DNA of 64,000 nucleotides from Acidimicrobiia bacterium (GCA_035651955.1 DASRES010000077.1:18315-82314), one strand, 5' to 3'; shown: positions 8,351 to 16,321, numbered from the stretch's first letter. Notes: generated by a model from the sequence alone, not told the origin. Program-made: numbers and translations.

Positions 8351-8364
8351 CTGTACCGACCGGT
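8351..8364 (-). promoter_or_regulatory. Predicted TetR operator, copy 2
   Basis: Read on the minus strand this is ACCGGTCGGTACAG, 13 of 14 matching copy 1. Extended, the minus strand reads TAGACCAACCGGTCGGTACA, which matches copy 1 at 19 of 20 positions. The inner palindrome is ACCAACC / GGTCGGT. It lies between the divergent cyclase (start 8347) and amidohydrolase (start 8408). On the cyclase side it sits immediately before the ribosome-binding site, so a bound repressor would block transcription. Confidence 0.7.
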
Positions 8365-8407
8365 TGGTCTACGCTGCCGGCCGTAGCTTCGCGCAGCAGG
8401 ACCGCAC

Positions 8408-8437
8408 ATGGGTTGCGAAGACATGGGTTGCGAAGAC
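8408..8437 (+). repeat. 15-bp tandem duplication spanning the start codon
   Basis: ATGGGTTGCGAAGAC occurs twice back to back (8408-8422 and 8423-8437) and is followed by a third ATG at 8438. Each copy encodes MGCED in frame with the amidohydrolase. The result is three in-frame ATG codons 15 bp apart. Confidence 0.95.
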
Positions 8438-9682
8438 ATGACCGCGAAGGACTTCGTCGTCTCGGCCGACGGGCACCTGCTCGAGCCGACCGACCTGTTC
8501 GTCACCCGTCTCCCGAAGCACCTGCGCGATCGCGCGGTGTGGGAGGAGGACTTCGAGATCGAGCCCCTCGTCGAGGGGGGCGCGCGGATCTTCCGGCGCC
8601 TCCACACGCCCGGGTTCGAGGGGTGGACGATCTCGCGGTACCGCCAGACCGGCGGGCGCATGCCGGAGGGGGACCCGGCGACGATCCTCGAGGACATGGA
8701 TCTGGACGGCGTCGACGTCCAGGTCATGCACCCGAACCTGTCCCTGTTCGGCCTGTACTCCGACGACCACGAGCTGTCGATGGCGCACGCGCGCGTCTAC
8801 AACGACTACGTCGTCGAGCGCTTCAGCGAGCACTTCGACCGGCTCGCGCCGACCGCGCCCGTCCCCATCACCCACATCGGTGACGCGGTCGCGGAGATCG
8901 AGCGCGTCGCGGCCGCCGGCTTCCGCGCCGTCCTCCTGCCCGCGGTGCCGCCGAAGCCGTATTGGTCGCGCGACTTCGATCCGGTGTGGGCCGCCGCGCA
9001 GGCCAACGGCGTGCACGTCTTCATCCACACCCAGACCGGTGGCGTCAAGGTGAACGATCCCGCGTCGACGACGCTGAAGGTCGTGATGGAGTCGGCCGCG
9101 CAGGTCAACCAGCCGATGACCGAGAAGACCGCGTCGAAGCGGATGATCACGCAGTGCATCTACAGCACGTTCGTGCCCCAGCAGGTCATCTGCGAGCTGA
9201 TCGGCGGGGGCGTGCCCGAGCGGTACCCCGATCTCCACTTCGCGCTCATCGAGTTCAACGCGCACTGGCTCGGGTCGCTCGTCGGCGCGATGGACAAGTG
9301 CTGGGTCACGGGGATCGGACAGGACGCCGACTGGTGGCTCGGCTACTGGGACGACACGAGACCGGCGAACGACCAGCCGAACATGGCCCAGCTGTTCCGG
9401 CTCAACGAGAAGTGGCCGTACCCGCTGAAGCCGAGCGAGTACGTGGCGCGCCAGTTCCACGTGTCGTTCCAGGACGACCCCGTCGCGGTCGCGACCCGGC
9501 ACATCACCGGCGTGTCGTCGATCGTGTGGGGCAACGACTACCCGCACGCCGAGGGCACGTTCCGCGGCAGCCGCGAGCTGCTGGCGCGCCTCATGGCCGA
9601 CGTCCCCGCGGACGAGCGCGCCGCGATGGTCGGCGGCACCCTCGCGCGCCTGCTCGGCTTCGACGCGAGAGTGGCGGCCTGA
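8408..9682 (+). CDS. Amidohydrolase family protein
   Basis: A 424-aa COG2159-type amidohydrolase (PF04909). The N-terminal metal motif is seen as SADGHLLEP (the DxH element). The second metal strand is HVFIHTQTGG, and the C-terminal signature WGNDYPHAEGTF holds the catalytic Asp. Relatives hydrolyse or decarboxylate ring-cleavage products. Three in-frame ATGs (8408, 8423, 8438) arise from a tandem duplication. The first has an AGGA ribosome-binding site 7 bases upstream, while the third corresponds to the usual family N-terminus. It heads an operon with an SDR (118 bp downstream) and an acyl-CoA dehydrogenase, and is divergent from the cyclase gene over operator copy 2. Confidence 0.88.
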   Translation: MGCEDMGCEDMTAKDFVVSADGHLLEPTDLFVTRLPKHLRDRAVWEEDFEIEPLVEGGARIFRRLHTPGFEGWTISRYRQTGGRMPEGDPATILEDMDLDGVDVQVMHPNLSLFGLYSDDHELSMAHARVYNDYVVERFSEHFDRLAPTAPVPITHIGDAVAEIERVAAAGFRAVLLPAVPPKPYWSRDFDPVWAAAQANGVHVFIHTQTGGVKVNDPASTTLKVVMESAAQVNQPMTEKTASKRMITQCIYSTFVPQQVICELIGGGVPERYPDLHFALIEFNAHWLGSLVGAMDKCWVTGIGQDADWWLGYWDDTRPANDQPNMAQLFRLNEKWPYPLKPSEYVARQFHVSFQDDPVAVATRHITGVSSIVWGNDYPHAEGTFRGSRELLARLMADVPADERAAMVGGTLARLLGFDARVAA

Positions 9683-9800
9683 GCGAGCGAGGCGTGAGCG
9701 GAGCGGACGCGGGGGCCCAGGAGCGGCGAGCATTCGCGAGCCGGGTATCCCGCGCGAGTAGCGAGCGCGACCACGGGGATCGCCCGGCGCCGCAGGCGCC
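9683..9800. other. 118-bp intergenic spacer, purine-rich
   Basis: The spacer between the amidohydrolase and the SDR is rich in GAGCG and GCGAGC words and ends in GGCGCC-GCA-GGCGCC just before the SDR start codon. I see no promoter and no reading frame of interest. The genes on both sides point the same way, so it may simply be a read-through spacer. Confidence 0.4.
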
Positions 9801-10703
9801 ATGAGCGGAGACCTGAACGCCTACCGGTTCGACGGACGGGTCGCGATCGTCACCGGCGCGGGGCGCGGCCTCGGGCGCGCGTACGCGCTGCTGCTCGCGT
9901 CCCGAGGCGCACGCGTCGTCGTGAACGACCTGGGCGGCTCGATCGGCGGCGATGGCGCGGACAGCGACGTCGCGGCCGCGGTCGTCGACGAGATCACGCG
10001 CACGGGTGGTGACGCGATCGCCGACACGAACGACGTCGCGAGCGCGCACGGCGCGCAGACGCTGATCGACACCGCGCTCGAGCAGTTCGGTCGCGTCGAC
10101 GTCGTCGTGAACAACGCGGGCATCGTGCGATGGGCGGGCTTCCCCGAGGCCGACGAGGACAATCTCGCGCGGCACCTCGCGGTGCACGTGGGCGGATCGT
10201 TCAACACGACGCGCGCCGCATGGCCCCACATGGTCGAGCACGGCTACGGGCGCGTCGTCATGACGACGTCGACCGGGTTGTTCGGCCTGCCGAACAACCT
10301 CGCCTACGCGACGGCCAAGGCGGGCATCGTCGGCCTGACCCGCAGCCTCGCGACGGCCGCGTCGCGACACGGCATCACGGTCAACGCGATCGCGCCGGGT
10401 GCGTTCACGCGCATGGCGGGCGGGTCCGGCTCGCCCGAGATGTCGCCCGACCTGGTCGCGCCGATCGTCGCGTTCCTCGCGCACGAGGACTGCCCGGTGA
10501 ACGGCGAGATCTACGCGGCGGGGTTCGGTCGCTTCGCGCGGATCTTCCTCGCGTCGACCGAGGGTTGGGTCGACGACGCGTGCGAGCCGACGATCGAGGA
10601 CGTCGCACGCCATTGGGCCGAGATCAACCGCGAGCGCCCGTACTCGGTCCCGACCGACCTCGGCGACTGGTCGTCGACGTTCATGAAGCACCTGGACCGG
10701 TAG
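9801..10703 (+). CDS. SDR family NAD(P)-dependent dehydrogenase
   Basis: A 300-aa short-chain dehydrogenase. The cofactor motif TGAGRGLG is at residues 18-25, the NNAG strand motif is present, and the catalytic Tyr-Lys pair is in YATAK. The length and the HGITVNAIAPGAFTRM segment recall the (3R)-hydroxyacyl-CoA dehydrogenase part of multifunctional beta-oxidation enzymes, so it may oxidise a hydroxyacyl-CoA. It lies between an amidohydrolase and an acyl-CoA dehydrogenase. Its TAG stop overlaps the GTG of the dehydrogenase by one base, which ties their translation together. Confidence 0.9.
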   Translation: MSGDLNAYRFDGRVAIVTGAGRGLGRAYALLLASRGARVVVNDLGGSIGGDGADSDVAAAVVDEITRTGGDAIADTNDVASAHGAQTLIDTALEQFGRVDVVVNNAGIVRWAGFPEADEDNLARHLAVHVGGSFNTTRAAWPHMVEHGYGRVVMTTSTGLFGLPNNLAYATAKAGIVGLTRSLATAASRHGITVNAIAPGAFTRMAGGSGSPEMSPDLVAPIVAFLAHEDCPVNGEIYAAGFGRFARIFLASTEGWVDDACEPTIEDVARHWAEINRERPYSVPTDLGDWSSTFMKHLDR

Positions 10704-11833
10704 TGGACCTGTCGCTCACCGAGGCGGAGCGCGACCTCGCCGGCCTGTGTCGCGACTTCGCGCAGCAGGAGATCGCGCGCCGCGCACCGCAGGCGTGGCA
10801 CGAAGGGCGGTGTCCCACGGACCTGCTGCGCGAGATGGGCGCGCTCGGCCTCCTCGGCGTGCTCGTCCCGGAGGAGTGGGGCGGGATCGGCATGTCGACG
10901 GTCGGGTTCGTGGCCGCGATGGAGCAGATCGGGCTGGCCGACCAGTCGGTCGCGGCGGCGTGGCAGGCCCACGTGACGATCGGTTCGCTGCCGCTGCTCC
11001 TGTTCGGCACCGACGCGCAGCGCGAGCGCTGGCTGCGCCCGTTGGCCGAGGGACGGGCGCTGGGCGCGTTCGGGCTGACCGAACCCGACGCCGGCTCCGA
11101 CGCGCGCGGGATCCGCACCCGTGCCGCGCGGCGCGACGGCGGCTGGCTGATCAACGGGCGCAAGACGTTCATCTCGAACGCGGGCACGGACATGTCCTTC
11201 GGCGTGACGCTGCTCGCACGCACCGACGACGCGTTCGCGAGCTTCGTCGTCGAGAAGGACACACCCGGCTTCACGATGGGCCCGAAGCTGCGCGGCATCG
11301 GCTGGCGCGGCCTCGACACACGAGAGCTGTCCTTCGACGACGTGTGGATCCCCGACGACCACCTCGTCGGTGATCCCGCCATGGGGCTCGGACAGTTCCT
11401 GCGCACGCTGGAGGTCGGTCGCATCTCGATCGCCGCGCTGTCGCTCAGCCTGACGCAGGCCGTCCTCGACCTGGCGCTCGACCACGCGAAGCAGCGCGAG
11501 CAGTTCGGGCAGCCGATCGCGAGGTTCCAGGCGATCCAATTCAAGCTCGCTGACATCGCGACCGAGCTCGAAGCCGCGCGCTGGCTCACGTACCGCGCCG
11601 CGTACCTGCGCGACACGGGGGAGCCGTTCCTCAAGGAGGCGTCGATGGCGAAGCTGAAGGCGAGCCGTCTCGCGGTGTGGGCGGCGTCGGAGGCCGTGCA
11701 GGTCCACGGCGGCCTCGGCTACATGCTCGACTCGCCCGTCGCGCGCTTCTACTGCGATGCCAAGGTGCTCGAGATCGGCGAGGGCACCAACGAGATCCAG
11801 CACACCGTGATCGCGAGAGCCCTCGGCTGCTGA
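10703..11833 (+). CDS. Acyl-CoA dehydrogenase
   Basis: A 376-aa FAD-dependent acyl-CoA dehydrogenase that introduces an alpha-beta double bond into an acyl-CoA. The start is the GTG at 10703, overlapping the preceding SDR stop. The frame is open further upstream, but that part is antisense-like filler within the SDR. Seen: the N-terminal helix LSLTEAERDLAGLCRDFAQQ, the flavin/substrate loop FGLTEPDAGSDA, REQFGQPIARFQAIQF, and the C-terminal QVHGGLGY and IGEGTNEIQ segments, where the EGT glutamate is the usual catalytic base. Length is normal. Electrons would go to an electron-transfer flavoprotein not found here. Confidence 0.93.
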   Translation: MDLSLTEAERDLAGLCRDFAQQEIARRAPQAWHEGRCPTDLLREMGALGLLGVLVPEEWGGIGMSTVGFVAAMEQIGLADQSVAAAWQAHVTIGSLPLLLFGTDAQRERWLRPLAEGRALGAFGLTEPDAGSDARGIRTRAARRDGGWLINGRKTFISNAGTDMSFGVTLLARTDDAFASFVVEKDTPGFTMGPKLRGIGWRGLDTRELSFDDVWIPDDHLVGDPAMGLGQFLRTLEVGRISIAALSLSLTQAVLDLALDHAKQREQFGQPIARFQAIQFKLADIATELEAARWLTYRAAYLRDTGEPFLKEASMAKLKASRLAVWAASEAVQVHGGLGYMLDSPVARFYCDAKVLEIGEGTNEIQHTVIARALGC

Positions 11834-11953
11834 CGGCATCTGTTGTGTGAAGGACGGCGCAGCGGAGCCTCATTGAGTGAATCCTGTACCTCTTCGGTAG
11901 TCACGTATCAACGAACGTGAGACTGCGAGAGGAGCGGCCGTCGTTCGCGGCAG
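11834..11953. other. Spacer between convergent genes
   Basis: This 120-bp gap, less GC-rich than its surroundings, separates the ends of the acyl-CoA dehydrogenase and the E1 dehydrogenase. It holds only a weak hairpin (TCACGT at 11901-11906 and ACGTGA at 11915-11920, 8-base loop). It may act as a terminator, but the stem is short. Confidence 0.3.
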
Positions 11954-13918
11954 TTAGACGCGCGCCAGCCGCCGGATCGCGTCGGCGATGTCGTCGCGGT
12001 CGGGGAGCCAGGCGCGCTCGAGCTCCGGCGCGTACGGCGGGGGCGTCGCGGCCGCACCGACGCGCGCGATCGGCGCGTCGAGGTCCCAGAACGCGTCGCG
12101 CGCGACGGTCGCGGCGATCTCGGCGCCGATGCCGAACGGGACGACGGCCTCGTGCGCGATCAGCAGCCGGCTCGTCCTGGCGACGGACTCGAGGATGGTG
12201 GCGGTGTCGAGCGGCGCGACGGTACGCAGGTCGACGACCTCCGCCGCGATCCCGTCACGGGCGACGGCGTCCGCGGCCGCGACTGCCTCGTGGACCATGC
12301 GCGACACCGACACGACCGTGACGTCCGTGCCCTCGCGGACCACCGACGCCTTCCCGATCGGCACGACGTGGTCGTCGGGCGGCTGCGGCCCCTTCGTGCC
12401 GTACAGCAACCGGTTCTCGACGAACACGACCGGGTTCGGATCCTGGATCGCGGCGCGCAGGAGGCCGTACGTGTCGGCCGGTGTCGACGGCATGACGACG
12501 GTGAGCCCCGGGATGTGCGCGAGCAGCGCCTCGAGGCTCTGCGAGTGCTGGCTGCCCGACGAGCGCCCTGCGCCGAACTGCGTGCGCACCGTCAACGCCA
12601 TGCGCGCGCCGCCGCCCGTCATGAACGGCAGCTTCGCCGCCTGGTTCAGGAGCTGGTCGAGGCACACGCCGACGAAGTCGAGATACATGATCTCGACGAC
12701 GGGCCGCATCCCCGCCATCGCCGCGCCGACCCCGAGCCCGGCGATCGCGGTCTCCGAGATCGGCGTGTCGCGGACCCGGTCCCCGAACCGGTCGCGCAGC
12801 CCGCGGGTCAGGCCGAAGACGTTGCCGCCCTCGCCGACGTCGATGCCGGCGACGAAGACGCGCTCGTCGTGGTCGAGCTCGACCTCGAGCGCGCCGCGGA
12901 TCGCGTCCATCGTGCGGAAGACGGGCCCGTCGGCGGGCAGTGGTGGCGGCTCGGTGGTCGGGGGGCGTGCACGCACGACGAAGTCGTGGAGCGTCGCGAC
13001 GTCCGGCGCGGCGGATCGACGGGCCGCGTCGAGCGCGCCGTCGAGCTCGCACGCGACCGACCGCTCGATCGCACCGATCGTGTCGTCCCCGATCCCGGCG
13101 GCGCGCAGCTGGTCCGCGTGGACGACGATCGGGTCGCGCGTCTCCCACTCGCGCACCTCGTCGGCCGACCGGTACCGCTGCGGGTCGCCCTCGTAGTGGC
13201 CGTGGCGGCGGTACGTCGTCGCCTCGACGATCGACGGCCCGCGGCCGTCGCGCGCCGCCGACACGATGTCGCGCATCGCGCGCGCGGTCGCGACGACGTC
13301 GTTGCCGTCGACGGCGACGTAGTCGACGCCGTATCCCGCGGCCCTTCGCTCGAGCGGCGCGGCGTGCTGGCTCGACGCCGGGGAGAACTCCGCGTAGCCG
13401 TTGTTCTCGCAGAAGAAGACCACGGGGAGCCGCCACACCGCGGCGAGGTTCACCGCCTCGTGGAACGCGCCCGCGGCGACGGCGCCGTCACCGAAGAACG
13501 CCACGGCAACCGCGTCGCGTTCGCGCAGCTGCGCCGCGACTGCCGCGCCGACCGCGATCGGCAGCCCGGCCGCGACGATCCCGTTGGCGCCGAAGACGCC
13601 GCGACCCGGGTCCGCGATGTGCATCGACCCGCCCCGACCGCGGTTGGTGCCGTCGGCACGCGCCATGAGCTCGGCGAACATCCCGCGCGGGTCCAGTCCC
13701 TTCGCGAGGCAGTGGCCGTGGCCCCGATGGGTCGACGTGATGACGTCGTCGTCCCGCAGCGGCCAGCACGCGCCGACCGCGGCGGCCTCCTGGCCGATCG
13801 ACAGGTGCACGAAGCCGGGAACCTCGCCGTCGCGGTAGAGCGCGGCGACGCGCTCCTCGAACCCGCGGATCAGGAGCATTCGGCGGTGCAGCTCGAGCCG
13901 GTCGGCCTCGCTGAGCAC
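11954..13918 (-). CDS. Fused alpha-beta E1 component of a 2-oxoacid (or acetoin-type) dehydrogenase
   Basis: A 654-aa thiamine-diphosphate enzyme with both E1 subunits in one chain. The alpha part (about 1-318) has the STHRGHGHCLAKG segment and the ThDP motif GDG (143-145) ending in ENN (171-173). A Pro-rich linker (PPTTEPPPLPADGP, about 319-332) leads to the beta part with EGGNVFGLTRGL, PISETAIAGLGVGAAMAGMRPVVE and the C-terminal transketolase domain (VDLRTVAPLD, AHEAVVPFGIGAEI). Such enzymes oxidatively decarboxylate 2-oxoacids or cleave acetoin-like compounds, passing acyl groups to a lipoyl E2. No E2 or E3 gene is nearby. GTG start, divergent from the SDR pair over operator copy 3. Confidence 0.9.
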   Translation of the reverse strand: MLSEADRLELHRRMLLIRGFEERVAALYRDGEVPGFVHLSIGQEAAAVGACWPLRDDDVITSTHRGHGHCLAKGLDPRGMFAELMARADGTNRGRGGSMHIADPGRGVFGANGIVAAGLPIAVGAAVAAQLRERDAVAVAFFGDGAVAAGAFHEAVNLAAVWRLPVVFFCENNGYAEFSPASSQHAAPLERRAAGYGVDYVAVDGNDVVATARAMRDIVSAARDGRGPSIVEATTYRRHGHYEGDPQRYRSADEVREWETRDPIVVHADQLRAAGIGDDTIGAIERSVACELDGALDAARRSAAPDVATLHDFVVRARPPTTEPPPLPADGPVFRTMDAIRGALEVELDHDERVFVAGIDVGEGGNVFGLTRGLRDRFGDRVRDTPISETAIAGLGVGAAMAGMRPVVEIMYLDFVGVCLDQLLNQAAKLPFMTGGGARMALTVRTQFGAGRSSGSQHSQSLEALLAHIPGLTVVMPSTPADTYGLLRAAIQDPNPVVFVENRLLYGTKGPQPPDDHVVPIGKASVVREGTDVTVVSVSRMVHEAVAAADAVARDGIAAEVVDLRTVAPLDTATILESVARTSRLLIAHEAVVPFGIGAEIAATVARDAFWDLDAPIARVGAAATPPPYAPELERAWLPDRDDIADAIRRLARV

Positions 13919-13930
13919 GCCGAGAGACTA

Positions 13931-13944
13931 TTGTACTGACCGGT
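13931..13944 (-). promoter_or_regulatory. Predicted TetR operator, copy 3
   Basis: On the minus strand this reads ACCGGTCAGTACAA, 13 of 14 matching copy 1. Here the plus strand also contains a perfect outer inverted repeat, TTGTAC (13931-13936) and GTACAA (13943-13948). It is in the 58-bp gap between the divergent E1 gene (start 13918) and the SDR gene (start 13977). Confidence 0.7.
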
Positions 13945-13976
13945 ACAAAGCATCCGGTTGAGGGCGGCGGAGCACG

Positions 13977-14771
13977 GTGGGCGAGGGTCGCGTGCGAGAC
14001 GACATCGACATCCCGGCCTCGTTCCCGTCCGGCGCCGACGTGCGCGACCGGCGTGTCGTCGTCACCGGCGCCAGCCGCGGGCTCGGTCGCCTGCTCGCGC
14101 ACGCGTTCTCGGCCGCGGGCGCCCGCGTCACGCTCGTCGCGCGCACGGAGACGGACCTGAAGGCGGTCGCCCAAGAGGTCCCGGGCCCGGCGCTCGTGTG
14201 CTGCGGCGACGTGACCGACGGCGAGTTCAACGAGGCCGTCGCGGACGCGACCGTCGCCGAGTGGGGCGGCGTCGACGTCTGGATCTGCAACGCGGGGATC
14301 TCGCCGATCGTCGCGGGACCGCGCACGACGGACCCCTCCGTGTGGCGCGAGGTGATCGACGTCAACCTGACGGGCGCGTTCCTCGGCGCGCGCGCGGCGG
14401 CGCGAGTGATGCGCGAGGGCGGGCGGTTGATCTTCACGGGTTCGGTGCTCGGCGAGCGACCCCGCGAGGGACTGACCGCGTACAGCGCCTCCAAGGCGGG
14501 CCTGGTCGGCATGGCGAAGGGGCTCGCGCTCGACCTCGCGCCCGCGGGGATCACGGTGAACGTCGTCGCGCCGGGGTGGTTCGACTCGCCGCTCGCCGAC
14601 GGGTGGAAGAGCAACCCGGACCTGGCCGCGGGCATCGTCGGCCACACCGCCCAGCGACGCTGGGGGAGCGCCACCGACCTCGCGGGCGCGTACCAGTTCC
14701 TCGCGTCCGACGCCGCCGCCTTCGTGACCGGGACCGTCCTCACCGTGGACGGCGGCTACCTCCTGTCGTGA
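13977..14771 (+). CDS. SDR family oxidoreductase
   Basis: A 264-aa short-chain dehydrogenase with cofactor motif TGASRGLG, the strand motif CNAG, catalytic YSASK, and the usual C-terminal GTVLTVDGGYLLS. It starts with GTG preceded by a purine-rich GGGCGGCGGAG. It is the first gene of a two-SDR unit facing away from the E1 fusion over operator copy 3. The next SDR starts inside its stop codon (GTGA overlap at 14768-14771). Substrate unknown; a keto/hydroxyl conversion in the same pathway is likely. Confidence 0.9.
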   Translation: MGEGRVRDDIDIPASFPSGADVRDRRVVVTGASRGLGRLLAHAFSAAGARVTLVARTETDLKAVAQEVPGPALVCCGDVTDGEFNEAVADATVAEWGGVDVWICNAGISPIVAGPRTTDPSVWREVIDVNLTGAFLGARAAARVMREGGRLIFTGSVLGERPREGLTAYSASKAGLVGMAKGLALDLAPAGITVNVVAPGWFDSPLADGWKSNPDLAAGIVGHTAQRRWGSATDLAGAYQFLASDAAAFVTGTVLTVDGGYLLS

Positions 14772-15505
14772 ACCGGGTCGTCGTGATCACCGGCGCGGGC
14801 GGGTCGCTCGGTGCCGCGCTGTCGCGCACGTTCGTGGCGGAGCCCGGCACCGACGTCGTGCTCAGCGACGTGAGCGAGCAGTCCCTCGACGCGACGCTCG
14901 CACGGCTGCCGGAGCAGCGCGGCGGCGTCGAGACGCGGATCGCCGACGTCGCCGATCCCGCGCAGGTCGACGCCGTCGTCGCGCTGGCCGTCGAGCGGTT
15001 CGGCCGCCTCGACGTGCTCGTCAGCAACGCGGGCGTGTTGTCGCCCAACGGACGCATCCACAACCTCGCGATCGAGGACTGGGAGCGCGCGTTCCGGGTC
15101 AACGTGCTGGGCGCGGTCAACGGCATCCGCGCTGCTGTTCCCGTCATGCGCGCGCAGCAGTCCGGTTCGATCGTGCTGACCGCGTCCGTGTCGGGACTCA
15201 CCGCGTGGTCGCACGCGGCGCCGTACTGCGTCACGAAGGCCGGCGTGATCCAGCTCGCGAAGGTCGCCGCGGTCGAGTACGCGCGCGACGGCATCCGCGT
15301 CAACTGCGTGTGCCCGGGCACCTTCCTCTCCGCGATCCACGACGGGCTCCCGCGTGAAGCGCTCGACGCGATCGCGGCCCGTCATCCGCTCGGCCTCGGG
15401 TCGGCCGACGAGCTCGTGGGCGCGTACTCCTACCTCGCGAGCGACGCGTCCCGCTGGACGACCGGCTCCGCCCTCGTCGTCGACGGTGGCTACTCGGTGC
15501 CCTGA
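14768..15505 (+). CDS. SDR family oxidoreductase
   Basis: A 245-aa short-chain dehydrogenase starting at the GTG that overlaps the stop of the previous SDR. Motifs: TGAGGSLG at the N-terminus, SNAGVLS, catalytic YCVTK, and the C-terminal SALVVDGGYSVP. It differs enough from the preceding SDR to be a separate enzyme rather than a recent copy. Its last 16 bases overlap the 3' end of the convergent TetR gene, so the two transcripts are complementary there. Confidence 0.9.
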   Translation: MNRVVVITGAGGSLGAALSRTFVAEPGTDVVLSDVSEQSLDATLARLPEQRGGVETRIADVADPAQVDAVVALAVERFGRLDVLVSNAGVLSPNGRIHNLAIEDWERAFRVNVLGAVNGIRAAVPVMRAQQSGSIVLTASVSGLTAWSHAAPYCVTKAGVIQLAKVAAVEYARDGIRVNCVCPGTFLSAIHDGLPREALDAIAARHPLGLGSADELVGAYSYLASDASRWTTGSALVVDGGYSVP

Positions 15506-16143
15506 GCCCGGCCGATGCCGCGGATGAACACGTCGGCGAACGGCCTCGCGACGTCGCGCGCGGACAGCCGGCCACCCGGCTTGAGCCAGAGGTACGTGTA
15601 GTTGTGCATGCCGAGCCAGGCGAGCGCGGTGAGCCGCGCGTCGACGTCGCGGAACTCGCCCGTCTCGATCCCGGCCCGCAACACGGCCTCGACCCGCCGC
15701 TCGTACTCGCGCCGCCGGGCGCGGAACTGCTCCGCACGCTCACCGGTGAGGGCCGGGAACTCGTGCAGGAAGACCCAGACGTGGTCGGGGTAGCGGTGGA
15801 TCACGTCGAGCAGCTCGTCGCCGAGCAACCGCAGCTGCTCCGACGGTGACCCGCCCGTCGCCGCGACGCGATCGGCACCCGTCATCACCTCGTCCATGAC
15901 GCGGTCGTGGATCGCGGCGAGCAGCTCCTCCTTCGAGCGGATGTAGTGGTAGAGCGCTCCCTTGCCGAGACCGTTCGCCTCGCACAGCTCGGTGAGGCTC
16001 GTCGCGTGGTAGCCCTGCTGCGCGAAGACGCGCGCCGAGGTGTCGACGATCGCCTCGCGGCGGGCCTGCCACTTCTCGCTCCGGCGCGGCACCTCGTTCG
16101 CGTGGGCCTGCGGCATTGCCGCGGACGCTCCTCGTCCGGTCAT
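15490..16143 (-). CDS. TetR/AcrR family transcriptional regulator, likely cluster repressor
   Basis: A 217-aa regulator. The N-terminal helix-turn-helix is clear: REAIVDTSARVFAQQGY, then TSLTELCEANGLGKGALYHY, then IRSKEELLAAIHDRV. The C-terminal part (helices to WLGMHNYTYLWLKPGG) is the ligand-binding domain, of the type seen in regulators of acyl-CoA metabolism. The ATG at 16143 has a GGAAGG ribosome-binding site and overlaps the stop of a 42-aa upstream frame. An alternative Met lies at 16116. Four copies of a shared 14-bp palindromic element, one just upstream of this gene's transcript, point to autorepression and control of the whole cluster. The ligand could be a CoA ester made by the neighbouring ligase (inference). 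Confidence 0.9.
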   Translation of the reverse strand: MTGRGASAAMPQAHANEVPRRSEKWQARREAIVDTSARVFAQQGYHATSLTELCEANGLGKGALYHYIRSKEELLAAIHDRVMDEVMTGADRVAATGGSPSEQLRLLGDELLDVIHRYPDHVWVFLHEFPALTGERAEQFRARRREYERRVEAVLRAGIETGEFRDVDARLTALAWLGMHNYTYLWLKPGGRLSARDVARPFADVFIRGIGRAQGTE

Positions 16144-16271
16144 CAGCGCCCCTTCCAGCGCGGCGCGCGCTCCTCGCGCCCGAGTTCGACGGGAAGGCTC
16201 ACGAGCCCGAGGCCGTACGCGCGTGACGCGTCGCTCGGCTCGCACGCGGAGAACACGACGGGGTCGGGCAT
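16143..16271 (-). CDS. 42-aa leader-like ORF coupled to the TetR gene
   Basis: ATG at 16271 with GAGG five bases upstream. The frame ends in TGATG, so its stop overlaps the ATG of the TetR gene by one base. The last residues, EERAPRWKGR, look like the extreme C-terminus of enoyl-CoA hydratases (often ...RAPRWxGR), while no crotonase body is present. It is either a decayed hydratase remnant or a genuine small protein kept for translational coupling. Codons end mostly in G or C. Function unknown. Confidence 0.45.
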   Translation of the reverse strand: MPDPVVFSACEPSDASRAYGLGLVSLPVELGREERAPRWKGR

Positions 16272-16282
16272 GGCCGCCTCAA

Positions 16283-16303
16283 TATACTGAACAGTCGGTA
16301 CAA
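16283..16303 (+). promoter_or_regulatory. Promoter -10 box and predicted TetR operator, copy 4
   Basis: TATACT (16283-16288) is a good -10 hexamer for the ligase gene, whose ATG is at 16322. Directly after it comes AACAGTCGGTACAA (16290-16303), 12 of 14 matching operator copy 1. A repressor bound here would cover the transcription start. The minus strand of the same spot drives the 42-aa frame and the TetR gene, so the site should also give autorepression. Confidence 0.6.
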
Positions 16304-16321
16304 CAGCGCCGGGAGGGGGCG

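Noticed and set aside
12152..13939. A 595-aa plus-strand frame opposite the E1 gene.
   Set aside because: The thiamine-diphosphate motif and the transketolase domain are on the minus strand, and this frame shows only Arg/Asp-rich filler.
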